A DNA stretch of 64,000 nt from positions 48,114,820 through 48,178,819 of the forward strand of contig OY754471.1 of assembly GCA_963575645.1 (NCBI GenBank), read 5' to 3'. Origin of the DNA: Xanthostigma xanthostigma. Its lineage: Eukaryota; Arthropoda; Insecta; Raphidioptera; Raphidiidae. Shown in pieces: positions 39,401-48,875 of the stretch (its first letter is position 1; every line of letters starts with the position of its first letter). A program made the position numbers and the translations under genes. The notes beneath the pieces are model-generated. The model saw only the letters and a program-made list of their open reading frames with translations. It was not told where the DNA came from and did no database searches.

Positions 39401-40386
39401 TCTAAACCGTTTAAATTTAAAACTTCGCTGTAATGCGGATAGGATGTGATGCGGTCACTGTCCTTGCTAACTGGAAATAGTGCGCTGACGATGGCCCAAA
39501 CAAAGCAAAATTGATCATTATTTTTAACATTTATGCAGACTCCCTTGTTTTTGATTTTTTTCGGTAAATCTATATAGGAAGAAGCGTGCAGCGGATTATA
39601 CTTCATGACGTTGAGTTCGAAACAGTCGATTTTTTGCAGAGCCCAGCCCGAATCGCGCTCCTGAAATTCCTCTGCTTTTTTAATAATTTTGTTTTTAAAA
39701 TCGGTCAAGTGAGCGTCAATATCTGTGCCGGCGTTAAAGATTACGTTTTTCGTATTGAACGATTTTAGTTCGCGTGCGATCTTACCATTTTTCAGTAAAA
39801 AGTAAAAAGCAAAAAGTTCAAAATTTACTTTAACCGTTATATGTTTTTCGAGGTTAAATTTTATCAAGTCAACGAATGCGGTTCTGTTGCTCTCGAAAAA
39901 CTCATCAATATTCAAACAACTGTAATTTGTGTTATTGATTTTATAAGTTACTATACGGTGTTTAAAAGCAAACTTCGAAACTTCTATATTATCGCGATGA
40001 TGCACGTAAATATTCGCTTTATGACTAGTGCTCTTTTGATGAGCGCCAAACGAACCGGCCGACACTTCAACACCACAAACTTCGCACAAGATTGTACCAC
40101 TGCATTTTTGTCTTTTTGTCGACGATGACGTCGACGGTTCATTATCAGTTTGCAGTTGTCGCTTCATTGTGTTCGTAACGACTGAAATGTCGGTTGGTTT
40201 TTCAGGCTTTTTTATATTGTGAGAGCGAGCCAAATGCGCAACTAACTCGTCCGTTTGCAAGACTTGTAGCCCGCACATAATACATTCGTGTAATCCATCT
40301 TTGAAAATATCAGCGTGAACGTTTTCATGTCTTTTTCTACTGTCACGTCTAGTAAATGACTTATCACATACAGCACATTTAAACAT
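36469..40386 (-). CDS. polB: Protein-primed family B DNA polymerase
   Basis: The 1305-aa product has N-terminal C2H2 fingers (C4-C7-H20-H24; a second at about 33-56; a third at about 96-122) and another Cys/His cluster near 420-440. The exonuclease motifs are IYADSE (about 477), FFHNLSNFDSHLF (about 629) and YLKTDVILLCDIF (about 795). The polymerase motifs are VYLDANNQYGWAMSQPLP (about 890), MKNNACYGKS (about 1048) and VYTDTDS (about 1145). Between Exo I and Exo II lies a CxxC...DHDHLTGEPRGYAHSICN segment (about 571-612) like the recombination endonuclease VII/HNH fold. The protein-primed type implies a terminal protein on the AG...CT ends. Length and domain order fit Polinton PolB. It is transcribed separately from the structural cluster and has no frame breaks. 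Confidence 0.95.
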   Translation of the reverse strand: MFKCAVCDKSFTRRDSRKRHENVHADIFKDGLHECIMCGLQVLQTDELVAHLARSHNIKKPEKPTDISVVTNTMKRQLQTDNEPSTSSSTKRQKCSGTILCEVCGVEVSAGSFGAHQKSTSHKANIYVHHRDNIEVSKFAFKHRIVTYKINNTNYSCLNIDEFFESNRTAFVDLIKFNLEKHITVKVNFELFAFYFLLKNGKIARELKSFNTKNVIFNAGTDIDAHLTDFKNKIIKKAEEFQERDSGWALQKIDCFELNVMKYNPLHASSYIDLPKKIKNKGVCINVKNNDQFCFVWAIVSALFPVSKDSDRITSYPHYSEVLNLNGLEFPMKIKNIAQFEKLNDFCSVNVFGLDDRCNIVGPLYCTREKKINHVNLLYLSDDASSNNHYVWIKNLSRLVSSQLTNNQYKKFLCDCCLSYFSSENLLQRHCEYDCGKVRVKLPTADLKKDRLGRESPGNIISFKNYERKELLPFVIYADSETILKPIHTAMPDSTSSFTVSLNQHVPHSFSYYIKCSYDASLSKLRIFNGSDCTIQFIQSLVSDAKQIYEIVNRVVPLRKLKSEDIERLRKDKCHICEKSFTVEESNSIVLDHDHLTGEPRGYAHSICNLNYKIPKFLPVFFHNLSNFDSHLFIKQLASVCDNISVIPVNKEKYISFSAKFPLSECDDDDDEDENNHFKSKKCVEIRFLDSFRFLSCSLSKLAKTMQEEDFIELRNQYPDMEQFQLVTDKGIFPYEYVTSLDVLNEKELPPIESFYSQLNDENITEEEYERAKKVWTVFECETLLDYSNNYLKTDVILLCDIFEKFRKLELATYQLDPACYYTLPGMSWDAMLKYTQVELELMSDIDMVHFIRKSLRGGISYCAKRHCVANNKYMRNEYNPDEPSSFLVYLDANNQYGWAMSQPLPTGGFSWLSEDEIENFDLKQILNDENGESGYFLEVDLEYPTHLHDRHNDFPFCAEKKIPPTTKSKQTKLISTLHDKDRYILHYRYLKQCLEHGLKVKKIHRVLKFAQSCFLKKYIDRNTELRALAESEFEKDMYKMKNNACYGKSIESVEKRVDVRLVSRWERQGKKRGAEHYISQPNFHSIAIFDSELAAVQMKRLTVEYNKPNYIGAAVLDLSKCLMYDFFYNYLKKKYNVVNLVYTDTDSFFLEVMTDDIYEDIKADLHLFDTSNFPVDNEYGLPLVNKKVLGKFKFETGSNLIAEFVGLRSKMYCFRLFGSASHCHKRAKGVKKNVVNNQLKFDDYLHCLQTGETLMCEMCVFRSVKHDVFVQKTNKICLSAADDKRCLLADSHKTLAWGHCKIKE

Positions 40387-40562
40387 TTTTCCAATTATAT
40401 ATTTAAACTAGTTATGTTCGATAAACTTATTTTTTTCTGAAAAGAAGCAATACACAAGATCTAACAATAATTTTCTAAAGTACTTTCATGAATTTACACT
40501 CTTCAAATGTCTCTGTGCAAAATTAACGTTAAATGAAAGCGAAATAATAAACGTGATAAAAA
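40387..40562. promoter_or_regulatory. polB upstream region
   Basis: The minus strand has a pyrimidine-rich acceptor-like 'tattgcttcttttcag' about 55 nt before the polB ATG and an AT-rich 'tttaaatatataatt' just before it. Either a TATA-like promoter or the end of a 5' UTR intron is possible. Confidence 0.35.
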
Positions 40563-40863
40563 CTATTTCACTAAGAAGCAATAGCGACGTAATTTTTCTT
40601 CGGCAGTGATGTTCACTGTTAATGGAGTTCGTGTTCTTTTATTCGTTTCACATTCGTCTGTAAAAAAAATACTATTTATTATGTTGCAAAAAAACATCAA
40701 TGATATTGTTCGTTGTAGTTTTACATACTTCTTATAATAATATGTATATTGCGGATGTTTTCTCAATCTTACGACAGCTGGGTGCGATTTTCACGTTCTG
40801 AAGCAAAAAAGAAAAGTATTACAAATCTTTTTTTAAACAGATTCAAAATATTTTCTTACTTAC
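40563..40863 (-). other. Candidate small spliced exons upstream of polB
   Basis: On the minus strand, consensus splice sites bracket two putative introns: GTAAGTAAG (40863) to TTTTTGCTTCAG (40798), and GTAAGATTG (40772) to TTTTTTTTACAG (40658). Joining the 25-nt exon (40797-40773) to the last exon keeps one frame open to a stop at 40563, the product ending in EEKLRRYCFLVK. The first upstream exon has an in-frame stop and no ATG was found, so these may be 5' UTR exons or relics of a gene. Confidence 0.3.
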
Positions 40864-40920
40864 CGATAATTATGATAAATTTCGGTTAATGCCGGACAAA
40901 TTGTTGTTTCCCTTGAAGAC

Positions 40921-40980
40921 TGCACTTTTTTCACTTGCAACACGAAAGACTGCACTTTTTTCACTTGCAACACGAAAGAC
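40921..40980. repeat. Perfect 30-bp tandem duplication
   Basis: The unit tgcacttttttcacttgcaa plus cacgaaagac occurs twice without change. It lies upstream of polB in the leftward direction. Confidence 0.95.
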
Positions 40981-41885
40981 TGCTTAAATCAAACTGATAG
41001 AAGAATCATGGAATGCTATGTGATATGAAATACAGTAATACCGCGCTTAACGCGGGGTGGGGAGATTCTATAAGCGAAACGAAGTTATCTTAACATGTCA
41101 ATAAGGGAAAGATTAAATCTATTAATGATTATGTTTTTTTTAATAAAACCAAACATTGTTTCTTATAAAAAATATAAACGATTATACTTAAAAAACAAAA
41201 AAAATTCAGATAAATGCTTTTTTCTGTTTGCTTTCTTTTCTTGTTATCACCCATGATAAAGTAAAGAACATAATTTATCACTGTATTATTCGTTATAGTT
41301 TTATATAAAATACAAACGCTAATCCGAACAGTATTAAGCGAGGTCTTACTATACTTGAAATTATACGAAAGAGAAATATGACACTTTTTAAAATTCTGAG
41401 CTGGTGTCTTCGTATCCGATGTAATGTAGATATAACGGTTGTCATGAAAAAGTATTTTTTTTCGTCTTCTTATTTATCATAAACCGTTAACTATTTTATT
41501 TCAGACTTGTTGTGTTGAACTATTTTATTTTTTATATCAGACTTGATGTGTTGAAACTATGCCTGTTTGCCGGAAGTCTGATGTTTTTTATAATTAATAA
41601 TTAACCTGTGAAATAAGTGTGTAAACAAAATATAATAGTATAATATTATATTACACCTTGTATAACGATCACATCCGCTTCAGGTATGCGTGACGTCATT
41701 ATGATGTGAAAAAATGAAATACTCTTGTAAGAGAATATGATGCCGACGAAAACAATTTAATTACGACCTCAGCAGAATGCATAATCTGGACTTTGAACTG
41801 TTATTACAAAACGCTAAAAAGACAGAGCCGGACTTTACTTGGGTAATATTATTATGTTTGTATCCGATATTCTTCTATCACTAGA
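40981..41885. other. Non-coding part of the Polinton, no gene recognised
   Basis: AT-rich DNA with repeated 'tcagacttgttgtgttgaac'-type words (41503-41565) and no usable open frame. It separates polB from the right terminal region. Confidence 0.5.
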
Positions 41886-41889
41886 ACCT

Positions 41890-42216
41890 GTTATTACAAG
41901 GTGGGGCATTCGATCAAATTTTATACCCACCATTTTGATTGATTATAGCTGAAGCCGATTGGTTCACTGGCTGGAAAGGGACGGTTGTCTAATTGGAGAA
42001 TAACGTCTGTTTCAAAACATCTAATTTGGGTAACTGCCTGATTGGAATATAATTAACACCCACCCGCCATTTTTGTTTGTATAAAGCCCCCCCTGATTGA
42101 TTAAAACTATCATCTCATCGATTCACGGAAAGAGGGCGCCATTGATCGTCACTGAAACGTCGCAGTGACGCCAGAGTGAAGGTTAATGAGCAGAGCTGTA
42201 AGTCCGTACTGAGGAT
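41890..42216. repeat. Degenerate internal copy of the Polinton right terminus
   Basis: The words 'tgattgattaaaactatcat', 'ttcacggaaagagggcgcca', 'actgaaacgtcgcagtgacg' and 'ccgtactgagg' correspond, in the same orientation and order, to the true right end (43175-43790). They are diverged and shortened, and CCAAT-type words (ctaattggagaata) are also present. This is an older or duplicated terminus inside the element. Confidence 0.75.
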
Positions 42217-42744
42217 AAAATATCAGTTTTTTTTATTATTTTGCATTAAAATTTGTAAATGTAATCTCTACTTTTTTTAATTTTTTTATTCTAATGTTTA
42301 TTATAAATAAAATTTTGTAAATTATTAATAAGTGTCACTCTATGTGCGGCACGCCAAAAAATTTTAAAATCTAAATTGGGTCCGTTGATTAAAAAGGTTG
42401 CACACCCCTGATCTAGATTAAAAAAAAAATGTTATGTTAGACTAATAATTTAATAAAAGAACACGATTCTACCTGCCACATTAAGTTCTCATGATGAGAT
42501 TTTTTAAGGCCGGACCTGTTTTAGTAATATAAGTATCGTATTACAATTCTATGTGCACAAATCAACAGAAAAGTCCACCTGTCGGCCGAACACATAAGCT
42601 TACATCGCGAGCAGTCGCTTCCGTTTTTTGATCAGAGATGGCGCGAACAGTCTAGTGCTCATCTCATGTTACAAGATGTAACAGAAAAAGTCCATCTTGC
42701 GGTTTATCATATAAGCATGCTTCGCATCGATAATGTCGCGAGCA
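42217..42744. other. Spacer with a hAT-like end and a duplicated block
   Basis: 'ggttgcacacccctg' at 42398-42412 is a single hAT-type terminus. The block 'tcgcgagcagt...gcttccg' with 'gatcagagatggcgcg' occurs at 42607-42645 and 42733-42780, a direct duplication of about 125-bp period. No gene is present. Confidence 0.55.
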
Positions 42745-42843
42745 GTGTTGCTTCCGTTTTTTTGATCAGAGATGGCGCGGTGTGTACTTAATTATCCTCA
42801 TTATCATTAAACGTGTAATGAACAAGTAGCATCCGTTGTATGA

Positions 42844-42922
42844 CTCGCTAAGTGGCCGAGCGGATAAATACACTGCGCTTGCAGCATCATCGAACCCTGT
42901 TCGATTCCTCAGCTCGCTGATA
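42844..42922 (+). other. tRNA-like sequence inside the right inverted repeat
   Basis: A-box-like 'tggccgagcggataa', an anticodon-arm-like 'tgcgcttgcagca' and a B-box 'gttcgattcctc' are in tRNA order and spacing. The acceptor arms do not pair well, and the left inverted repeat lacks this segment. It is probably a SINE head or tRNA pseudogene. A functional tRNA is not claimed. Confidence 0.4.
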
Positions 42923-43199
42923 TATTAAATTATATAATTATTATTTTATTGAATATAAATTAATTAAATAAATTATGATTTTACTAAATATAAATTATTT
43001 AATTAAATTATGATTTTACTAAATATAAATTGAATCGATTTATTAAGCATGTGTTCCCTCCATTCTCTCTCTCTCTCCCTCTCTCTCTCTTCCTCTCTCT
43101 CTCTCTGATCTCCCGCTCTTTTCAGATGGTTATATGTAACAACCGTCGACAACAAAAAAAAAAAAAATATAGTCGATTAATACTATAACTATCAACTCA

Positions 43200-43733
43200 T
43201 TGGTTCACGGAAAGGGGGCGCCATGCTCTCTGATTGGTTCACAAAAGGTACTCTCTCATTGGCACACAAAAGGAAAGGCTCTGATTGGAGAATGATGATT
43301 GTTTCATGCTCTCTGATTGGTTCACAAAAGGTACTCTCTCATTGGCACACAAAACAAAGGCTCTGATTGGAGAATAATGACTGTTTCATGCTCTCTGATT
43401 GGTTCACAAAAGGGGGCGTTATGCTCTCTGATTGGCTCACAAAACAAAGGCACTGATTGGAGAATAATGACTGTTTCATGCTCTCTGATTGGTTCACAAA
43501 AGGTACTCTCTCATTGGCACACAAAACAAAGGCACTGATTGGAGAATAATGACTGTTTCATGCTCTCTGATTGGTTCACAAAAGGGGGCGTTATGCTCTC
43601 TGATTGGCTCACAAAACAAAGGCTCTGATTGGAGAATAATGACTGTTTCATGCTCTCTGATTGGTTCACAAAAGGGGGCGTTATGCTCTCTGATTGGCTC
43701 ACAAAACAAAGGCTCTGATTGGAGCTGACTGAA
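43200..43733. repeat. 90-bp CCAAT-box array, right
   Basis: Minus-oriented units of the left array, read here as 'gctctctgattggttcacaa', 'gctctctgattggctcacaa' and 'ctctgattggagaataatga'. Extra variant units with 'ggtactctctcattggcaca' make this array longer than the left one. Confidence 0.85.
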
Positions 43734-43801
43734 ACGTCGCAGTGACGTCAGAGTGGAGGTCAAAGTTCAATGTGGCGGCAGTACTGAGCATATACACTAC
43801 T

Positions 43802-43807
43802 GGCCAT
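43802..43807. repeat. Polinton target-site duplication, right (GGCCAT)
   Basis: Identical to 25748-25753 and contiguous with SINE sequence to the right. Confidence 0.95.
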
Positions 43808-44031
43808 CTTGTTGAGGCCTTCCATGGTTTCCCTCAATAATTCCAGATAATTATCAAGATGGTTCCTTATTCAAAATTTACCTAAGAATTACTTCATTCA
43901 CCCGTTGCTATTAATTAAGTTGAAGTTTAAAAATTATAGAAAATAACGGGAAGTGTGGTAGAAAAAAATAGTAATGGTGCGAATGGCGTCGAGAAACGGA
44001 CGTTAAACGCATTATTATTATTATTATTTTT
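43802..44031 (+). mobile_element. SINE fragment, right half of the Polinton target
   Basis: Continues the SINE body from 'ggccatcttgttgaggcc' through 'aataattccagataattatc' and 'aaaataacgggaagtgtgg'. It ends with 'cgagaaacggacgttaaacg' and an ATT microsatellite, the 3' tail of this family. Confidence 0.88.
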
Positions 44032-44054
44032 AAGTTAAATGGCCTTTATATTAG

Positions 44055-44932
44055 TCAGAGTGCCCGTCGGCAAAAATTTTATTGATCCATATACTCTCCC
44101 CAAACATTGTATATGGCTTCATTAGGCCTAGTCTGACACCTCGAATATGTCGAACATATTCGAGTTGTTAGACATTTTAAATGGTTCATGTTATTTGTCA
44201 GAGAACATTATATTTTAGCGTTTTGGTTGAAGTTTTTAAGCTATCCAATTAAAAAAACAAACAGTATCTATAAATTTTTACATGTCGTCAAAACGACATC
44301 TTTCGGAAACTTTAGAGGGAAAACGCCCCAAAATCAAGAAAAGTCATAGAGGAAATAGGTGTCAGACTAGGCCTAATGAAGTCATATACAAAGTTTGGGG
44401 AGAGTATGTATCAATAAAATTTTTGCCTACGGGCACTAGAGTTGGGGAAAAAATAACTTCACGATGAAAAAATCACTGTGACAAGCCGTCTAAAATAATC
44501 ACTGTGATCTGACAAGAGATATCTACGTTCCAAAGTAACGTATGTCGTTCCATGTCACCGCAGTCACTGTCGCTCAAACATGACACTATGATCTGACGAG
44601 ATATCTACGTTCCAAAGTAACGTATGTCGTTTCATGTCACCGCAGTCACGATGCTCGCTCCAAGTTCCAATAGATCTATGTTTCAAAGTAACGTATGTCG
44701 TTCCATGTCACCGCAGTCACTACTCAGTACTCACTGTCGCTCAAAGTCAAACATGAACGGGGTAGGCAAACAACGCCGTTGTGACGTCAGACCGTGCGGG
44801 CTTGTGATGTGAGTGATCGACGTGACAAAGTCACGATGATTTTTCACTGTGATTTTTGTGTAACCGGAATAACAGTCACTGTGATCTCATAGTAACGACT
44901 TTTCCCATGTCTAACGGGCACTCTGATTATAT
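44055..44932. mobile_element. Compound foldback element
   Basis: The outer ends 'cagagtgcccgt' and 'acgggcactctg' are inverted. Inside, a perfect-looking inner pair spans 44062-44440 (ccatatactctccccaaac against gtttggggagagtatgtatc, arms about 80 bp). A tandem array follows with the words 'gatatctacgttccaaagta' and 'gttccatgtcaccgcagtca' repeated three times (44515-44725). Confidence 0.7.
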
Positions 44933-45412
44933 TATATAGTGACGTTTGAAAACGACGTACCTATATATTTCTAGTTTATGGATCTGTCATTTTAACATCA
45001 TGAACACGTTTCAATTTCGAACCTACCAGTTCCATGCATTAAAGAAGAAAGCTAATCGATTTTTATATAACGCAACACGCGTGTAAATACTGTATATATA
45101 GGCAGTTATTTTTCCTCCACGTTACGTCATGTGGCGTGGCAGTGTTTAAGCGTTGTAACAACTTCCCTTAATACTGTAAAAATTCCCTGTAACTGATATT
45201 GACAAGCTGTTCATGTTAATTTAGCAACGTGATACGCGTGTACTTCAAATCCGTCAAATTCGTCTATTAATAAATATACACCTTCATAATAAACTTTATT
45301 GTTACACAAAAATAGACAGTTTACGATAAAGATATCCGTTACAGATTTAAGGCCATCGATCTGAATTTTGTCTTTTCACGTTTTCTAATTGTCGGTATTA
45401 TTTGTTGGAAGC
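44933..45412. other. No gene recognised
   Basis: AT-rich spacer between a foldback element and a SINE, with only short frames. Confidence 0.4.
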
Positions 45413-45760
45413 AGTACAGCGTAGTGGTGAGAGCATTAGACTCGCATTCGAGAGATACCGGGTTCGAATCCCTGCGGGGGCAGATGTGGCTGAGACTTTT
45501 TCCTGATGACTCTCACCGAAAAACGGTAAGTCCTGTACCGGACATCTTGTTGAGGTTTTCCATGGTTTTCGTCAATAATTCCAGATAAATTTTTGAGATG
45601 GTGCCTTATTCAACGCCATGGCCGATTACCTGTCAAACTCCGATACGCTCAAAACTTGCCTACCTTATCTTATTGTCCTAAAATTTCTTCATTCGCCCAT
45701 TGCTATTACCTAATTAGTTAAAGTTGAAAAAATGTAGAAAATAACGGGAAGTGTGATAGG
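45413..45760 (+). mobile_element. tRNA-derived SINE, nearly full length
   Basis: tRNA-like head (45415-45482) with 'tagtggtgagagcatta' and 'gggttcgaatccctgc', then the body with 'gaaaaacggtaagtcctgta', 'gacatcttgttgaggttttc' and 'gaaaataacgggaagtgtg'. The ATT tail is absent. This copy shows the uninterrupted target region of the Polinton. Confidence 0.85.
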
Positions 45761-45779
45761 GGGAGTCCGAATAAAATAA

Positions 45780-46285
45780 CACGGTGCATTATGAGATTTG
45801 GTTCTCGGTTAAATTGATCGAAAATGGCTATATTTTATAGTTTAAAGGTCACTAAGAAAATGTGCCCATGGGCGCATAGCCTAAACACCAATAGATCTTT
45901 ATAGCTACATATATGTTTATCGAGATTTTAGATATAGAGATATCCATTGAAATCACAAACATGTTCCATGTTCAACTTTTGTGCTTTTTTCTAGAAATAG
46001 AAAAATAGTAGAAAACTAGGTGATCTTAGAAGGTGTCACCCTGTATAAAATAATAATGTCATATTCGGATTCAGCGCACTCGAAAACATATTTCTAGAGC
46101 TTAGGATTTTTTAAGATTGTGAATTCAATGGATATCCCTATATCTAAAATCTCGCTAAACATACCTATCTGTAGCTAAAAATCCATTGGTTTTGTGTTTT
46201 GCTGTGCGCCCTTGGACACTTTTTCTTAGTGACCTTTCAACTATAAATTAAAACCATTTTCAATTAAATCCCATAAGGTTTGTGC
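45780..46285. mobile_element. Foldback MITE family E, copy 1
   Basis: The arms are about 150 bp or more. The left includes 'ggttaaattgatcgaaaatg', 'aaggtcactaagaaaatgtg' and 'gatatagagatatccattga'; the right includes the inverted 'tcaatggatatccctatatc' and 'tttttcttagtgacctttc'. A copy at 51580-51975 shares the same words. Confidence 0.75.
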
Positions 46286-46298
46286 GCTTGGTTCTTTA

Positions 46299-46768
46299 TC
46301 ATATATATTTATAGGCTAAGGTTTAGGATGTTTGCCTCCCTTTTTAGAAAAAAACCACGCAATTTCTCCACATAAATTATATATCATTTTACAGATAATT
46401 GCTTGCTCTACTGACATCTACAACTAAAAAATTTATTATTGCTATTGTTTTTGTAAATTAATTAAACTCTGAACAACGTCTGCCATCTGACGGCGTAACG
46501 TTAACACTTCGATCTGTCAATTGACCTTCATATTGTAAATACTGCATACTGCCATCTGACGGGCAACGCTGAACAACGTTTTTGCTACTTGCGCCTCTAT
46601 ATGTCAATTTTAGTAAAATACTTCTTTTACAACAAAAAGAAGAACGTTATAAGCAGTGTGCAAAATTAGAAACGAATTGAATACCTGCAATCATATATAA
46701 AAAATAATTTTTTAAAGTGATAATTATTATACTTATTTAGTGCGAATAATTCGCACAGGTCACGCTAG
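46299..46768 (+). mobile_element. Non-autonomous Helitron, copy 4
   Basis: Starts A|TCATATATATTTATAGGC and ends hairpin, 'aggtcacg', CTAG|T. At 470 bp it lacks part of the interior found in copies 3 and 6. Confidence 0.87.
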
Positions 46769-47510
46769 TAAGCACTAATTTTGTTGCGTTGCGTCGGTCC
46801 AGTGAGAATTGCTTCATTTGAAAACACGTACATTTTGGAAGCGACATTCTGTCGCGTAGTGCTATTCAAGTTAGATGTGTTGCATTTGAAAGCACGTAGA
46901 TTTTTAAAAGCCTTACAATATTCGGTGAGAAAGTTTTCCTTTTCTGATATCGAATATTTTCCTTTCACAACATTTTATTTCCACATCAATGGCCGCGTAT
47001 ACTAATGAAATAATTAATTATATTTCAGTGAAAATTTCTCCGTATAAATTAAATCGAAGACTGGCCGTTCGTGTATTTTAAACTTCGAATGGAATTTAAA
47101 GTTGGAAATGTTTTTGTCGAGATGAAAGCATCCCGGCATGCGGCATTCGTATTGTGTCGGTAAGGTAGGTCTCTTCCCACGACCTACACCTACAGAGTGA
47201 GAAATTTAATGGAATAATTAAATTTGATGTGACGATATTTAAATTAAGTTTGTAAGTAAAAATTAAATGACTGAGCGAACAATGCATATGTCAGATTCAG
47301 AGATTGTTGAGAAAAAAATATTACATAATATTTCTTCCGGGAAATATTTGTTGGTTCATTTATTCCGCATACAGATTTTACCTACTTTGTTTACATAATA
47401 TCTTTAGGTATAATTCGGCCGCATTCAACCAATAATAATTTTAAACCTTCGGCAAAAAACTCTCGGCTTCGGTTAGATTCAGGTTTTGACGAAGGCATTG
47501 TCGAATTTAC
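46769..47510. other. No gene recognised
   Basis: AT-rich DNA with short frames (46781-47005 and 47096-47287) that show no family features. Confidence 0.4.
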
Positions 47511-47514
47511 TTAA

Positions 47515-48222
47515 GGGGGGCACCTAGTGTAACAGCTCGAAAATATTTATTTTTTTTTTGCTTAAAAATGTTCGAAATATTATATGTAGAATATGCCTAC
47601 AAAATTTCAAAACGATATTCGTTACGATAATAGTTAAGATATTAATTGATCATTACAAACTATCAAACCTGACTTTTTTAAACGCGTTTTTCTCAAAACA
47701 TCATTTTCGAAGTTTGTGGGCGTAATATCTCAAAAACTATTAAAGATTTTGGGCTGAATTTTTTACCAGATATAAAAAACAACTTTTATTCGTAGTTGAA
47801 CCTACTTGTTTAGTAAATTATTGTTATAAATTTTAGTTATAAACATTTATAGATCAAAATTTTATGCGAAAAATCAAAAAAAAAAAAATTTCAAACTTCA
47901 AATTAAATACTTTTTTTTCAATTTTTTATATATTTTATAGGAGTAACTACGAATTATGAATGTTATTAACAATAAATTTTTTGAATGAATGTTCCAGGTT
48001 TATTCTAAGGGCTGTAATTACGCCCACAAATTGGACATCGCAACTGCAACGCGTCTGATAAAAATGCTTACTATGCCACCATTTTGTACCGAAAAAATTA
48101 ATACAATTTTTTTAAGAGCTTTAAAATATGTTCCTTAAGGCATTCATTAAAATATCATAAAAATATAGTTAGTCTAAAAATAAAATGTTTGAAATAAGCG
48201 TTTTTTTTTTGAGGTACCCCCC
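47515..48222. mobile_element. TTAA-flanked MITE with GGGGGG ends
   Basis: The sequence TTAA-GGGGGGCACCT at 47511 is mirrored by GAGGTACCCCCC-TTAA at 48214-48226. The 708-bp interior is AT-rich with a 'tgtgggcgtaat' word near one side and its inverse 'attacgcccaca' at 48016. No transposase is present. Confidence 0.7.
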
Positions 48223-48875
48223 TTAAGGAGAAATATCTCAAATTTTAGAACATATAGGACAGTGTCTTTTGTTGAAAAAAAAATTAAAAATATATTTTTA
48301 ATACGTTTTTATGAAAGAAACATTTATATATTTAAAACTGAAAACTTATTAAAAAGTGTCTCTTTTTATTTTATTTTTTTCGTCTTTATATTAAGTGCTT
48401 CCGTTAAAGAGAGCTTACATTAACAGAATCTCAAAGCTTCTCGCAAGCTCAATATAAGCTGGCACTAAACGTTTAAAGGCGTCGTAGGCGTCGGAATATT
48501 CTCTCAAAAACAGTTGCGTAATAATCGTTTCATGTATCCATTTTGTGTCGTCTTATAAGTCAACCCCAGAAGGGCCCCAGTGATAAAAGATGGGGTAATG
48601 GCGTAGATGAAGATAACATAAAACATTTGTAACGACATTAAATGTGATCACTGATCCAGTCTGATTGGTCTCTTTGTAATAGAATTTGTCTCAGTTTCAT
48701 TTGTCTTTTTCGGTCGCCGTTCTCTGTCTATGATTTATTCCGACATGCCGGACATTTCATAATTTAAGAGAGCTAGCGACGTCCATAACACAGTAAGGTT
48801 CAAAAAGGGTAAACCGATTTGCACGGTTGGGTAAAAAAACAAAAATATCGAATGAAATATTATCAACAAACTAAT
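48223..48875. other. No gene recognised
   Basis: Spacer between two DNA elements, with no coding or RNA signature. Confidence 0.4.

Larger units (their letters stand above)
25754..43801 (-). mobile_element. Complete Polinton/Maverick (adintovirus-like element)
   Basis: The element is 18,048 bp with 5'-AG...CT-3' termini, inverted terminal repeats, and a perfect 6-bp duplication as made by Polinton integrases. It encodes the full hallmark set: protein-primed PolB, retroviral-type integrase, FtsK/HerA-type packaging ATPase, adenovirus-type protease, penton and double jelly-roll capsid. Further virion-type and accessory genes accompany these. All are on the minus strand and uninterrupted. The outer 150 bp of the two termini look identical by eye, which suggests a young copy or repeat homogenisation. 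The presence of capsid, penton, protease and ATPase is what distinguishes the virus-like Polintons from simple transposons. Confidence 0.97.
42745..43801. repeat. Right terminal inverted repeat
   Basis: Inverted counterpart of 25754-26460. It includes 'gatcagagatggc', 'aaacgtgtaatgaacaagta', a CT microsatellite (43063-43103), 'aaccgtcgacaacaaa' and the CCAAT array. It is longer than the left repeat because of extra array units and a tRNA-like/AT-rich insert. Confidence 0.9.

Noticed and set aside
25754..43801. CRISPR-like array because of regular 90-bp repeats
   Set aside because: Repeats are contiguous without unique spacers and lie in terminal inverted repeats of a eukaryotic element.
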